Shown here in pieces: positions 8,322 to 15,766 of a DNA stretch of 64,000 bases (position 1 is the first letter of the stretch; the number at the start of each line of letters is the position of its first letter). The notes beneath the pieces are model-generated. The model did no database searches, was not told the DNA's origin, and was given only the letters and a program-made list of their open reading frames with translations. Source of the DNA: GCA-003244245 sp052390115 (GTDB lineage Bacteria > Actinomycetota > Actinomycetes > Mycobacteriales > Pseudonocardiaceae); NCBI GenBank assembly GCA_052390115.1, contig JBQTHE010000007.1, positions 1 through 64,000 on the forward strand, given 5' to 3'. The position numbers and the translations under genes were made by a program.

Positions 8322-8432
8322 GTATCGCCGCCTCGTCGAAGGGCGCCGCAAGATGCGGGACGCTCTCGAGGATCAGCAGGATCGATGCTGTGACGGCGAC
8401 CCAGGATGCCCGCCGCGCGGTCCTCGACAGCG
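8322..8432 (-). pseudogene. Fragment copy of the membrane-protein gene found at 13476-14147
   Basis: On the minus strand this segment encodes PLSRTARRASWVAVTASILL and ILESVPHLAAPFDE. It is nearly identical to part of the protein at 13476-14147 (PLSRTARRAAWVAVAASILL, VLESIPHLAAAFEE). DNA similarity to about 13803-13915 is obvious by eye. It has no start or complementing ends, and it joins abruptly to a duplicated SnoaL/GNAT segment at about 8432. It is a remnant. Confidence 0.75.
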
Positions 8433-8833
8433 GCACCGGCCAAGGGCCGCTCGTGCACTGGATGACGCTCGGCGACGGCAAGCTGGCGACCTTCGACGAG
8501 TTCGGACACGACACCCACGACGGCTGGACGTGACCGGGCGACTTTTGGTTCATACGCCCTAGCTCCGGCAAACCGCTCCGTCGGCTGCTCGGCCGCGTGA
8601 CAAAATCCGCCGGTGCTCCTGCGTCGAGAGCTTCCCGTGGATCAGCTGGCCGTGCGGGGAGTGCACAATGCCGCGTTCGGCGGTGACGCGGCCGAGGCTC
8701 GGTTGGTGGATGACCTGCGGGCTGACGGGGCCGTCATTGCGGCGCTGTCCATCGTCGCTGTCCTGGACGGTGACGTCATCGGTCATGTCGTCTGCAGTCG
8801 CGCGAGCATCGCCGACCACGTGATCGCCAGGCG
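8433..8833 (+). pseudogene. Decayed duplicate of the SnoaL 3' end plus GNAT 5' end
   Basis: From about 8433 the sequence repeats 5730-6110 with scattered substitutions: the C-terminus of the SnoaL-like protein (GPLVHWMTLGDGKLATFDEF), its stop, the spacer, and the GTG start and first about 70 codons of the GNAT gene (from 8613). After SRASIADH the copy jumps to sequence matching the end of the original GNAT (TGATCGCCAGGCGA, compare about 6410). The copy has therefore lost about 290 bp and cannot make an acetyltransferase. A small deletion in the Gly-rich start segment (AFGGDAAEA versus AFGGGADAAEA) is also visible. Confidence 0.8.
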
Positions 8834-8839
8834 ACCGTG

Positions 8840-10051
8840 CTACGGGTTCGGGGGTTTCCTGGCGCTGTGGCGGAACGCGACCGCGACGGCGAGTGTGGCC
8901 ACCAGCCCGCCGGCACCGCCGACGAGGAATGCGATGCGCGGACTGGTGACGTCGATGAGTAGCCCGCCGAGGAGATAGGCCAGGGCAGCGGCGACCCCGA
9001 TGGCGCCGTAGAGGGTGCCGAAGACGCGGCCGAGCAGGTCGCGGGGCACGCTGCGCTGCAGCAGGGTGTTCACCGCGACGTCCATCGCGGCGATGCCCAC
9101 CCCGCGGATGGTCTGCACCACGAAGGCGGCGGCGACAGCCCAGGCCAGCCCGGTCAGGAGGTTCCCGGCGCTGCTGATGGCGAAGCCGGACAGCAGCAGC
9201 GCCCCCATCGCGATCGGGCGGTGCGGCCGGGCGAGCAGTGCGTATCCGATGAACAACCCGATGCCGACCGCGGCCAGCAGCAGCCCGACCGCTGATTCCC
9301 CGCCACCGAGGGTGTCAGTGGCCAGGAACACGAGTGCGACGTCATCGATGCCGTTGAACGCGACAACCGCGAAGAAGCCGAGGCCGATCGCCCGGACTAG
9401 CGGGGTGGCCCAGATGTATCGCAGTCCGGCCAAGGTGTCGTCCAGGAAGGTTCCCCGCGTGACGCTGGTGGGCGAGTCTTGTTTCAGGGGCGGCAGGAAC
9501 GTGAGCAGGGCCGCCGAGGCGAGAAAGGTGGCGGCGTCGAGGAGCAGGACGCCGCGGATGTCCAGGATTGGCACCAGTAGCGCGGCGAGCAACGGGCCGA
9601 GTGCTTCGCCGCCGTTGGTGCCGATCCCGATTGCGGCGTTGGCGCCCGCCAGGTCCCGGTCACCCACCACGGCCGGGACCGCGGCGCGTGATGCCGGCTG
9701 GAAGATCTGCCCGGCGATCGCGCGCAATGCGACCAGGGTGAGTAGCAGCGGCAAGGAGGGCAGCCACAGCGCGATCACAACCATCAGGCCCGCTTGGGCG
9801 AGTTCGCAGCCGACCATGACCCGCTTGAGGTCGAAGCGATCGCTGATCGTGCCGATCAGCGGCCCGAGCAGGGCGGGAGCGAAGTCACCGACCAGCAGCA
9901 GCATCGCCACCGCCAGCGCTTGGCCCGTCGTTTCGGCGACGTAGAGCATGAGCGCCACCAGGCTCAGCGCGTCGCCGAAAAACGACACGGTGCGCGCGGT
10001 CCACAGCAGCCGGAACGGCTGGTTGGTCCGCACCAAGCGAAGCGAGCTCAC
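8840..10051 (-). CDS. MFS transporter, DHA3/EntS-like
   Basis: A 403-aa major facilitator with about 12 hydrophobic helices. The N-terminus NQPFRLLWTARTVSFFGDAL and the conserved loop 2-3 GTISDRFDLKRVMVG are typical of the MFS_3/enterobactin-exporter-like group. Members export small hydrophobic compounds or siderophores; the substrate here is unknown. GTG 10051 is the start. It lies alone on the minus strand between the mosaic duplication and a broken phosphotransferase, with no obvious operon partner. Confidence 0.87.
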   Translation of the reverse strand: MSSLRLVRTNQPFRLLWTARTVSFFGDALSLVALMLYVAETTGQALAVAMLLLVGDFAPALLGPLIGTISDRFDLKRVMVGCELAQAGLMVVIALWLPSLPLLLTLVALRAIAGQIFQPASRAAVPAVVGDRDLAGANAAIGIGTNGGEALGPLLAALLVPILDIRGVLLLDAATFLASAALLTFLPPLKQDSPTSVTRGTFLDDTLAGLRYIWATPLVRAIGLGFFAVVAFNGIDDVALVFLATDTLGGGESAVGLLLAAVGIGLFIGYALLARPHRPIAMGALLLSGFAISSAGNLLTGLAWAVAAAFVVQTIRGVGIAAMDVAVNTLLQRSVPRDLLGRVFGTLYGAIGVAAALAYLLGGLLIDVTSPRIAFLVGGAGGLVATLAVAVAFRHSARKPPNP

Positions 10052-10158
10052 CGGCTGGTTGCGTCATCGGGTCGTCGCGCAGCCTTGAAACTACCCGGCA
10101 CAGCTTTCGCCACTAAACAGTTCGCGCCACGGCGTTCGCACCGGCGACACTTTGCCCG

Positions 10159-10826
10159 ATGATCGCATCTCCCACGTTTGCAGCGATTCAGGAGTACCGC
10201 TCGCGCCTGGTCGACGTCGGCTTCTGGTGGCCGTACGTCGCCGAGATCCTGGAACGTCACGACCTGGCCGGCGCTGGACGGAAGCCGGTAGCCGGTTTCA
10301 ACGCGACGTACCCGACTTTCCTTTACGGCGATGCTGTGGTGAAGCTGTTCGGCTACTCCCGATCGTGGCGCGCGAGTCACGCGGCTGAACGCGCCGCGCA
10401 ACATCTGCTCGCCGTCATCTGATCGCGCAGATCGACGACTACCTCGACCGGCTCGGGTCGTTCGAGTGCGTCTTCGTCCACGGCGACCTGGTCGCTAACC
10501 ACGTGTTCGTCGAGAGCGGTCGCCTCACCGGGATCATCGACTGGGGCGATGTAATGGTGACCGATCGGCACTATGAGCTCATCCAGCTCTACCGCGACGT
10601 GTTCGGTTGCGACAAGGCGTTGTTGCGAGTGTTCCTGGAGGCCAGCGATTGGCCGGTCGGCACGGACTTTCCCCGCCAGGCACTGGGTCTTGCGCTGCAC
10701 CGCCAGGCAGTCGGTCTTGCCCAGCACCACACGATGGACGTCTTCGAGCCCATCGCAGCGCTGCTCCCGCTCCAAGACATCGGCACTTTGGACGAACTTG
10801 CAACCGAACTTTTCGCCGTCTCGTGA
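10159..10826 (+). pseudogene. APH-family phosphotransferase, internal deletion and frameshift
   Basis: The first 87 residues (FWWPYVAEILERHDL, NATYPTFLYGDAVVKLFGY) match the N-lobe of aminoglycoside phosphotransferase-type kinases. The frame then stops at 10420-10422. From about 10423 another frame reads on as IAQIDDYLDRLGSFECVFVH, followed by the catalytic HGDLVANHVF motif and the IDWGD metal-binding motif. The middle of the protein between N-lobe and catalytic loop is missing. It is a pseudogene by deletion plus frame change. Confidence 0.8.
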
Positions 10827-11201
10827 TGACCAGGCGGCGACGCTGTATCGCTTGCCCGTGGCGCTCATCCGCGCCCGGATCGCGATCCTGCCTTTCAGGA
10901 TGAGCTGTGAAGTGACGATGCAGGTCGCGTACCTGCTGCTCGGCGAGGCTGGGAAATGGGCCCTCCACCACGAGGTCCGGGACGATTTCCCGGATCGGCA
11001 GCGTCCGCACCGGAGGCGCGGCAACTGCCAGCTCGGCGGCCGAGGCCGGGGATTCTCTGCCGCGCACGGTCGAGGTTCTTCACGCCCTGGGCGGGTTCGC
11101 CCGTGGAGACGCCGAGCATCCAGACGTTGTGCATCGCGCTGGCAATCGGCACTTCCGGCGGCCCGCGATGTCGGTGCGTGCTGAACATCCGCCCACGGGG
11201 G
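10827..11201. other. Intergenic stretch with no recognisable gene
   Basis: The 375 bp after the broken phosphotransferase carry no frame with a recognisable domain. Open frames exist on both strands, but their products are Arg/Pro/Gly-rich and lack start-site support. They may be remnants of lost genes. The stretch ends at the TTGCATA repeat cluster. Confidence 0.5.
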
Positions 11202-11248
11202 CTTGCATAGTCAGTAAACTCTTGCATAGCCGACACTGGGCTTGCATA
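11202..11248 (+). promoter_or_regulatory. Three CTTGCATA direct repeats (candidate operator)
   Basis: The octamer CTTGCATA occurs at 11202-11209, 11221-11228 and 11241-11248, that is at 19- and 20-bp spacing, roughly two helical turns. It lies 50-97 bp upstream of the small ORF that starts the DUF6879-XRE cassette. The same core appears at 12838-12843 and 12867-12884 downstream of the cassette, and upstream of the second cassette at 25412-25419. Autoregulation by the XRE protein is inference. Confidence 0.5.
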
Positions 11249-11298
11249 CTGAAGTCGGCTGCTGCCTGAGGCGGCCGGACCAAGGAGTTGATCACGCG

Positions 11299-11376
11299 AT
11301 GGCCGATGACTTTCTCGCGTATGGAGTCAGCTCACCCGAAGTGAAGCACGAGGGTCTGACCGGCGGCGCGGCATGA
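11299..11376 (+). CDS. Small ORF (25 aa) coupled to the DUF6879 gene
   Basis: The frame from ATG 11299 encodes 25 residues beginning MADDFLAYGVSSPEV and stops at TGA 11374-11376. The stop overlaps the next gene's start (ATGA at 11373). An AAGGAG lies at 11282-11287. Overlap and ribosome site suggest it is translated and couples translation of the downstream gene. No homologue is recognised. The second cassette at 23703-25323 also begins with a small overlapping ORF, but its product (63 aa) is unrelated by eye. Confidence 0.5.
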   Translation: MADDFLAYGVSSPEVKHEGLTGGAA

Positions 11377-11900
11377 GCCTCGATGAGCTGAAGGCCAAGT
11401 TCGACCGGATGGAGCGTGAGGCATTCCGGCTGCAGCAGTTGCAGAGCTACGCGGGCGTCAAAGGTCCGGAGTGGGAGGCATGGCAGGCTGGCAAGCCGCT
11501 GCCAGCGATCACTCCGGAGAGCCACCCGTTCCTGGAGAAAGTCGCGGGCTACACGGCCGCCGGGCGGCGCGTGTACGACGTGCACATCATCGAGTGGCCG
11601 CTCGCCGAGTACACAAAGTATGCACTCGCGGTCATACCGATGAGCGCGTGGAACGGTTCGGAGGCCTTCATAGTCGACCGAGAGGCTCACCCGGACCTGG
11701 CGACACTGACCGAGGACTTCTGGATGTTCGATGAGCAGCGCGTGGCTGTGATGCACTACGACGAGCAGGAACGATTCGTCGAGGCGGTGGAGCCTACCGA
11801 GCCGGTTTACACCTATATCGCTCGCCGTGACCTGGCAATGAAGTACGCGGTGCCCTTCGTGCAGTGGATCTCCGACCACCGGGACCGGCTGGCTGATTGA
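11373..11900 (+). CDS. DUF6879 family protein
   Basis: A 175-aa protein of the DUF6879 type, found next to XRE/DUF5753 regulators in actinobacteria. It begins with an amphipathic helix (SLDELKAKFDRMEREAFRLQ) that contacts the family's LQSYAGVKGPEWEAWQAGK region. Conserved inner segments are EWPLAEYTKYALA and EDFWMFDEQRVAVMHYDEQ. The function is unknown; partnership with the XRE regulator is inferred from strict linkage. It overlaps the small ORF by 4 bp and the XRE gene by 4 bp (TTGA), so all three are coupled. Its counterpart in the second cassette is 24563-25135. Confidence 0.75.
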   Translation: MSLDELKAKFDRMEREAFRLQQLQSYAGVKGPEWEAWQAGKPLPAITPESHPFLEKVAGYTAAGRRVYDVHIIEWPLAEYTKYALAVIPMSAWNGSEAFIVDREAHPDLATLTEDFWMFDEQRVAVMHYDEQERFVEAVEPTEPVYTYIARRDLAMKYAVPFVQWISDHRDRLAD

Positions 11901-12799
11901 CCGCTGAGCACGACGACCCCTCGATCGAGCCCGGCGCGCCACGCCGCAGGCTTGGTGAGCTGCTGCTTCGGCTGCGTGAGGGCACCGGTCTGAATCAAAC
12001 CGACTTCGGCGTCCGAACTGGGATGAACCAGTCCAAGGTGTCCCGGCTGGAGACCGCCCGCCAGGTGCCCAGTCGACCTGAGGTCGACGCTTGGGCGCGC
12101 GCCGCCGAGGCCAGTGACGAGGTACACGCGCAGCTGTGGGCGTGGGTCGACGCCGCGCTGGCCGAAAGCACCAACTGGATCGAGGATGTCCGCCGCCAGG
12201 GATCGGCGGCGAGTATGCGGCGGCGGATCGCAGACGAAGAACGTAGTTCCAGCGTCATCCGGACCTTCGTGACGCTGCTTGTACCCGGCCTGTTGCAGAC
12301 CGCCGAGTACACCCGCAGACAGGCCACGATCGCGGCCGACTTCCAGCCAATACTGTCCCGCGACCACAAGGCCTCGCTCGCCGCGTGGGCGGAGCGCCAG
12401 CTGATTCTTCACGAGCCAGGGCATCGGTTCGAGTTCGTGGTAACCGAGGCCGCGCTGCGTTGGAGACCGGGGCCGGATGACAATCCGCGGATGCTGGCCG
12501 CCCAGATGCACCACATTGCTTCGCTGAGCACCCTGGAGAGCGTCCGCTTCGGCGTCATCCCGTGGAAGCGGGTCCAGCGGGTGCCGCCGAGAGGCGACTT
12601 CATCGTGTACGGCGAGCCAGGCGTCGACGAGGACGTCCACGTCGCTCTCTACACCGCCACCCGCGAGTTGCATATCCGGGATCAGGCGGAGGTCGCGGTC
12701 TATCTGGAGCTGTGGGGGAAGCTCTGCGAGGACGCGGTGTTTGGCGAGGACGCCCGGGATCTGCTGCGCTCGCTGGCCCAGGAGTTCCTCGCCGAGTAG
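11897..12799 (+). CDS. XRE-family regulator with DUF5753 domain
   Basis: A 300-aa protein. The N-terminal helix-turn-helix covers about residues 18-75 (LGELLLRLREGTGLNQTDFG, then MNQSKVSRLETARQVPSRPE). The DUF5753 ligand/effector-like domain follows from about 110 to the end (LLVPGLLQTAEYTRRQA, HEPGHRFEFVVTEAALRW). The start is a TTG at 11897 overlapping the DUF6879 stop. Such WhiJ-like regulators are abundant in developmental actinobacteria and are normally paired with a small protein. It probably binds the TTGCATA/GCATAG sites on either side of the cassette (inference). Confidence 0.88.
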   Translation: MTAEHDDPSIEPGAPRRRLGELLLRLREGTGLNQTDFGVRTGMNQSKVSRLETARQVPSRPEVDAWARAAEASDEVHAQLWAWVDAALAESTNWIEDVRRQGSAASMRRRIADEERSSSVIRTFVTLLVPGLLQTAEYTRRQATIAADFQPILSRDHKASLAAWAERQLILHEPGHRFEFVVTEAALRWRPGPDDNPRMLAAQMHHIASLSTLESVRFGVIPWKRVQRVPPRGDFIVYGEPGVDEDVHVALYTATRELHIRDQAEVAVYLELWGKLCEDAVFGEDARDLLRSLAQEFLAE

Positions 12800-12837
12800 G
12801 TCGGGCACACATCGGCTTGACGAGATCTCTTGTCACG

Positions 12838-12884
12838 TGCATAGTCACTACCGGCTGGGCGTTAATGCATAGAGATGACTATGC
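12838..12884. promoter_or_regulatory. GCATAG sites including an inverted repeat
   Basis: A single GCATAG lies at 12838-12843. A perfect inverted pair, GCATAG at 12867-12872 and CTATGC at 12879-12884 with a 6-bp spacer, follows. They sit between the XRE gene stop and the next gene (start about 12961), so they could control that gene. The core is shared with the upstream repeats at 11202-11248 and the second cassette at 25414. Confidence 0.45.
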
Positions 12885-12960
12885 GACGTCCCGTCAGGAG
12901 CTGCGGCGGGGCCGGGTGAACTCCTCGTGCCCCGGTCCCGCCGCCGCCACAGGGAGGGTG

Positions 12961-13326
12961 ATGATGGCCGTACCGACGAGGATCGACCGCACGGCGGTCG
13001 CGGCGAGGACTGAGTCGGGCCAGTTGTGCACGGTGACGGTGCAGCGCGATCCCCTCGGCCAGCATCTGGTGCGCTACGAGGGCAGCGAGACCACTGCCGC
13101 GGAACTCACGCCGGAGGTCATCGAGCTGCTTTTCGTCGCGCTGTCGGTGCGTGGCCGATCCGCGATTCCGGCCCGGAGCCCGCACGGTGGTGCGTGCACG
13201 CTGGTGGTGATCGGGCATCAGGACGGTCGGGCTCGCCTGTACTTCCACGGCTGCACCGCCACGAGCGCGGTGCTGGATCCCGCTGCCAGAGACAAACTGT
13301 TGGTGGCATTGGAATCGCTGGGGTAG
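12961..13326 (+). CDS. Hypothetical protein after the XRE cassette
   Basis: A 121-aa protein of unknown function. AGGGAGG at 12951-12957 precedes three adjacent start codons (GTG 12958, ATG 12961, ATG 12964); the exact start is uncertain by two codons. The visible pattern is an N-terminal beta-rich half (QLCTVTVQRDPLGQHLVRYE) and a central strand VVIGHQDGRARLYFHG. It follows GCATAG-type sites and may be a target of the preceding XRE regulator. Confidence 0.55.
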   Translation: MMAVPTRIDRTAVAARTESGQLCTVTVQRDPLGQHLVRYEGSETTAAELTPEVIELLFVALSVRGRSAIPARSPHGGACTLVVIGHQDGRARLYFHGCTATSAVLDPAARDKLLVALESLG

Positions 13327-13351
13327 CGGCCGGCGACCGGTCACAGCAAGG

Positions 13352-13415
13352 CTCCCGAACTAGACAAGAGAGTCGTGCGGAGCCGGCGCAACAGCGCTGG
13401 TGTCGAGCTCGGGAG
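13352..13415. terminator. Imperfect hairpin, CTCCCGAACT family
   Basis: The left arm CTCCCGAACTAGACA (13352-13366) pairs with 13401-13415 at 13 of 15 positions. It lies between the convergent ends of the hypothetical gene and the membrane-protein gene, a position that suits a bidirectional terminator. Related hairpins occur at 48486-48543 and 61694-61753. Confidence 0.45.
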
Positions 13416-13475
13416 ACTGAGAGTGACGCTCACACCCCGACGCAACCGCGGGCAGCAGCAGAGCGGGGTGGGGCG

Positions 13476-14147
13476 TCAGGCGCCGGACGGCGTGGCTGGC
13501 GCACCGAGCACGTGGGACCGGCGAAGCGCCAGGGCACGCACTCCGACCACCACGAACCACACTGTCCAGAGCTGCGCGCCTGCGAAGAGCACCCCGAGGG
13601 CGTCGATGCCCAGGGGACCAACCGCCAAGGGTGCGATACCCCACGCGATCGCGCCGATCGCGCCGAGCACACCGATGATCGGGTGGACCAGGCTTCGCCC
13701 GCTGAGCAGCGCCAGCGCGGCGACCGAGAACCCGAACAGCGGGTAGACGACCACCGCCCCGATCAGATGTCCGGTCAGGAACGGGGTCGGCTGCCCGGCG
13801 AGCACGGCGGACTCCTCGAAGGCCGCCGCGAGATGCGGGATGCTCTCGAGGACCAGCAGGATCGATGCTGCGACGGCGACCCAGGCTGCCCTGCGCGCGG
13901 TCCTCGACAACGGCACCCGGCTGCCTGCCAGCCCGAGCAGGCCCGGCAGCAACAGCACCGCAGCGGCCAGGATCAAGCTGTGGGACGGGATCCACAGCGG
14001 GTCACCGACCCACGCGGCCAGGACAGGCGGTCCGCTCAGGGCCGGGTCCATGTCGGGATGCAGCAACCCACCGGCGAAACCGAGCACACCGCCAGCAGCT
14101 AGCGCCCACGGCCACCACCCGATCGAGCTGTTTTCCGGCGTGTTCAT
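13476..14147 (-). CDS. Integral membrane protein, unknown function
   Basis: A 223-aa protein with about six or seven hydrophobic helices (WWPWALAAGGVLGFAGGLLH, SLILAAAVLLLPGLLGLAG, WVAVAASILLVLESIPHLAA and others). No domain is recognised. ATG 14147 is chosen because it sits directly before the first helix; the longer frame upstream runs through Arg-rich non-coding sequence. A fragment of this gene is copied at 8322-8432. It ends close to the hairpin at 13352-13415. Confidence 0.7.
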   Translation of the reverse strand: MNTPENSSIGWWPWALAAGGVLGFAGGLLHPDMDPALSGPPVLAAWVGDPLWIPSHSLILAAAVLLLPGLLGLAGSRVPLSRTARRAAWVAVAASILLVLESIPHLAAAFEESAVLAGQPTPFLTGHLIGAVVVYPLFGFSVAALALLSGRSLVHPIIGVLGAIGAIAWGIAPLAVGPLGIDALGVLFAGAQLWTVWFVVVGVRALALRRSHVLGAPATPSGA

Positions 14148-14227
14148 CGCAAAAGCGTGCGCGTCGGGCCGACTGCTGTCGTCATCCAAGTGGGTGACCC
14201 TCTTCCCAACCCGGCGGCGCGACGAGC

Positions 14228-15634
14228 TCAGGGCCGATTCGCAGCTGCGGCGAAGAGGCCGTTGGGGTCGTAGGTCCGGCGGATGCGGTCGAGGCGCTCG
14301 GCGCTGCGTCCGAACACCGCGCTGCGGTCGGCCTCGTCGCCGAGCCCGGCGAAGTTGAGGTACACACCGCCGGTAGCGAACGGTGCCATGGCGTCCCACG
14401 ACGAGCGGGCCCAGCCGAGCGCGACCGTATCCAAGGCGGGGTCGAACCAGCCGGCATCGATACTCAGGTTGTACCGCGCGTGGCGGTGCGGGTATGCGCT
14501 CTCATCGTCGCCGACCCGGGCGATCGCCCCGCCGAGAGTGCGGATGACGATCAACGACTCAGGATTGGGCCGGTGCGCGTCGCGGTCGAGCAGCGCTTCG
14601 ATGGCCTGGTCGGTCAGCGCGTCCATGAAGTGCGACTTGAAGAAGTACCGGCCGCCGGCCGGGAACGCTGCGTCGAGCGCGCTCTGGGCGTCGACGTAGT
14701 TCACCGTGGTGCTGACGTCCATGAGCGGGGTGCCGAGATCGGCGAGGGGGGCCAGCACGGCCGTCGCGTCGTCGGGTGCGCCCGCGTACACGCCCGCGAC
14801 GATGACGACTTTCGAGCCGTGCATATCCACGGGAATGCCCGGGTCGGGTGGGATGCTCCAGAGCACGAACTCAGGTGCGACGGTGTCCGGCAGCTGCGGG
14901 GTGAGATCCCGCCAGGCGCGCAGTACCCGTCCTGCCTCGTCGTAGGGGTACAGCACCTCCGCCATGGCGACCTGCGGCCCCAGGGGATGCAGGTCGAACT
15001 CGAACGAGGTCACCACGCCCAGGCCGCGGCCACCCCCGCGGGCCGCCCAGAACAGGTCAGGGTGCTCCTCGCGGCTGGCCGTGCGGACCGCGCCGTCGGC
15101 CGTGACGATCTCGATCGACCGGAGGTTGTCGCAGCTCAGGCCGTGCGCCCGCATGAGTTTACCCATGCCGCCGCCGAGGGTGAGCCCGGCAATCCCGGTC
15201 TGGGACACCTCGCCGCCGGGTACCACGAGGCCGAACAGCTGCGTGGCCCGGTCAACGTCACCCCAGGTCGCACCGGCCTGCGCCCGCACCGTGCGTGCGG
15301 TCGGGTCGACATGCACACCCTTCATCGCCGAGAGGTCGATCACCAGCCCATCGTCACAAACCGCGCTGCCGGCGACCTGGTGCCCGCCGCCCCGGATGCT
15401 GACCGTCGGCCGGTGCGCCCGGGCGACCCGGACCGCTTCGACCACGTCGGCAGTACCTTCGCAGCGGGCGATCACCGCAGGGTGCCGGTCGATCAGCCCG
15501 TTCCATACCTGCCGGGCTTCGTCGTAGCCAGCGTGAGCACGGTCGATGACCTTGCCGCGCAGCGCCGCGCGCAGCGCCTCGACGATCGCCTGCTCCATGT
15601 CGGTTGCCGTGCCGATCAGCTCGCTGGTGGCCAT
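14228..15634 (-). CDS. FAD-binding oxidoreductase, berberine-bridge-enzyme-like
   Basis: A 468-aa secreted-type PCMH flavoprotein oxidase without an obvious signal peptide. The FAD domain shows SIRGGGHQVAG, whose His is the usual 8-alpha covalent FAD ligand. The second ligand position (GEVSQTGIAGLTLGGGMG) has Ser rather than Cys, so attachment is probably monocovalent. The BBE C-terminal motif RRTYDPNGLFA (normally YFG..RLxxxKxxYDPxxxF) closes the protein. ATG 15634 has GGAG at 9 nt; ATG 15643 overlaps that site. Divergent from the BTAD regulator, which may control it through the heptamers at 15700-15739. Confidence 0.87.
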   Translation of the reverse strand: MATSELIGTATDMEQAIVEALRAALRGKVIDRAHAGYDEARQVWNGLIDRHPAVIARCEGTADVVEAVRVARAHRPTVSIRGGGHQVAGSAVCDDGLVIDLSAMKGVHVDPTARTVRAQAGATWGDVDRATQLFGLVVPGGEVSQTGIAGLTLGGGMGKLMRAHGLSCDNLRSIEIVTADGAVRTASREEHPDLFWAARGGGRGLGVVTSFEFDLHPLGPQVAMAEVLYPYDEAGRVLRAWRDLTPQLPDTVAPEFVLWSIPPDPGIPVDMHGSKVVIVAGVYAGAPDDATAVLAPLADLGTPLMDVSTTVNYVDAQSALDAAFPAGGRYFFKSHFMDALTDQAIEALLDRDAHRPNPESLIVIRTLGGAIARVGDDESAYPHRHARYNLSIDAGWFDPALDTVALGWARSSWDAMAPFATGGVYLNFAGLGDEADRSAVFGRSAERLDRIRRTYDPNGLFAAAANRP

Positions 15635-15699
15635 CTCGCTCATCTCCTCTTTCGGACCGACCCGGTGCCGGCCACGCACCCGAGCATCAGCCCGCCTCC

Positions 15700-15739
15700 T
15701 TGCATGTCTCTTGCACGGTTCTGGCAGGCGGGCATGCTG
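15700..15739. promoter_or_regulatory. Heptamer direct repeats with 11-bp period (candidate BTAD/SARP operator)
   Basis: TTGCATG (15700), TTGCACG (15711) and TGGCAGG (15722) are spaced exactly 11 bp apart, and a weaker CATGCTG follows at 15733. SARP-type regulators recognise direct heptamers with 4-bp gaps. The site lies between the FAD oxidoreductase start (15634) and the BTAD regulator start (15767). Confidence 0.45.
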
Positions 15740-15766
15740 GATCCTGAAAATGGACGATGAGAGCTG

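Noticed and set aside
10895..11236. 113-codon minus-strand frame in the gap before the first XRE cassette
   Set aside because: No recognisable domain, covers the TTGCATA repeats, and Arg/Pro-rich for much of its length.
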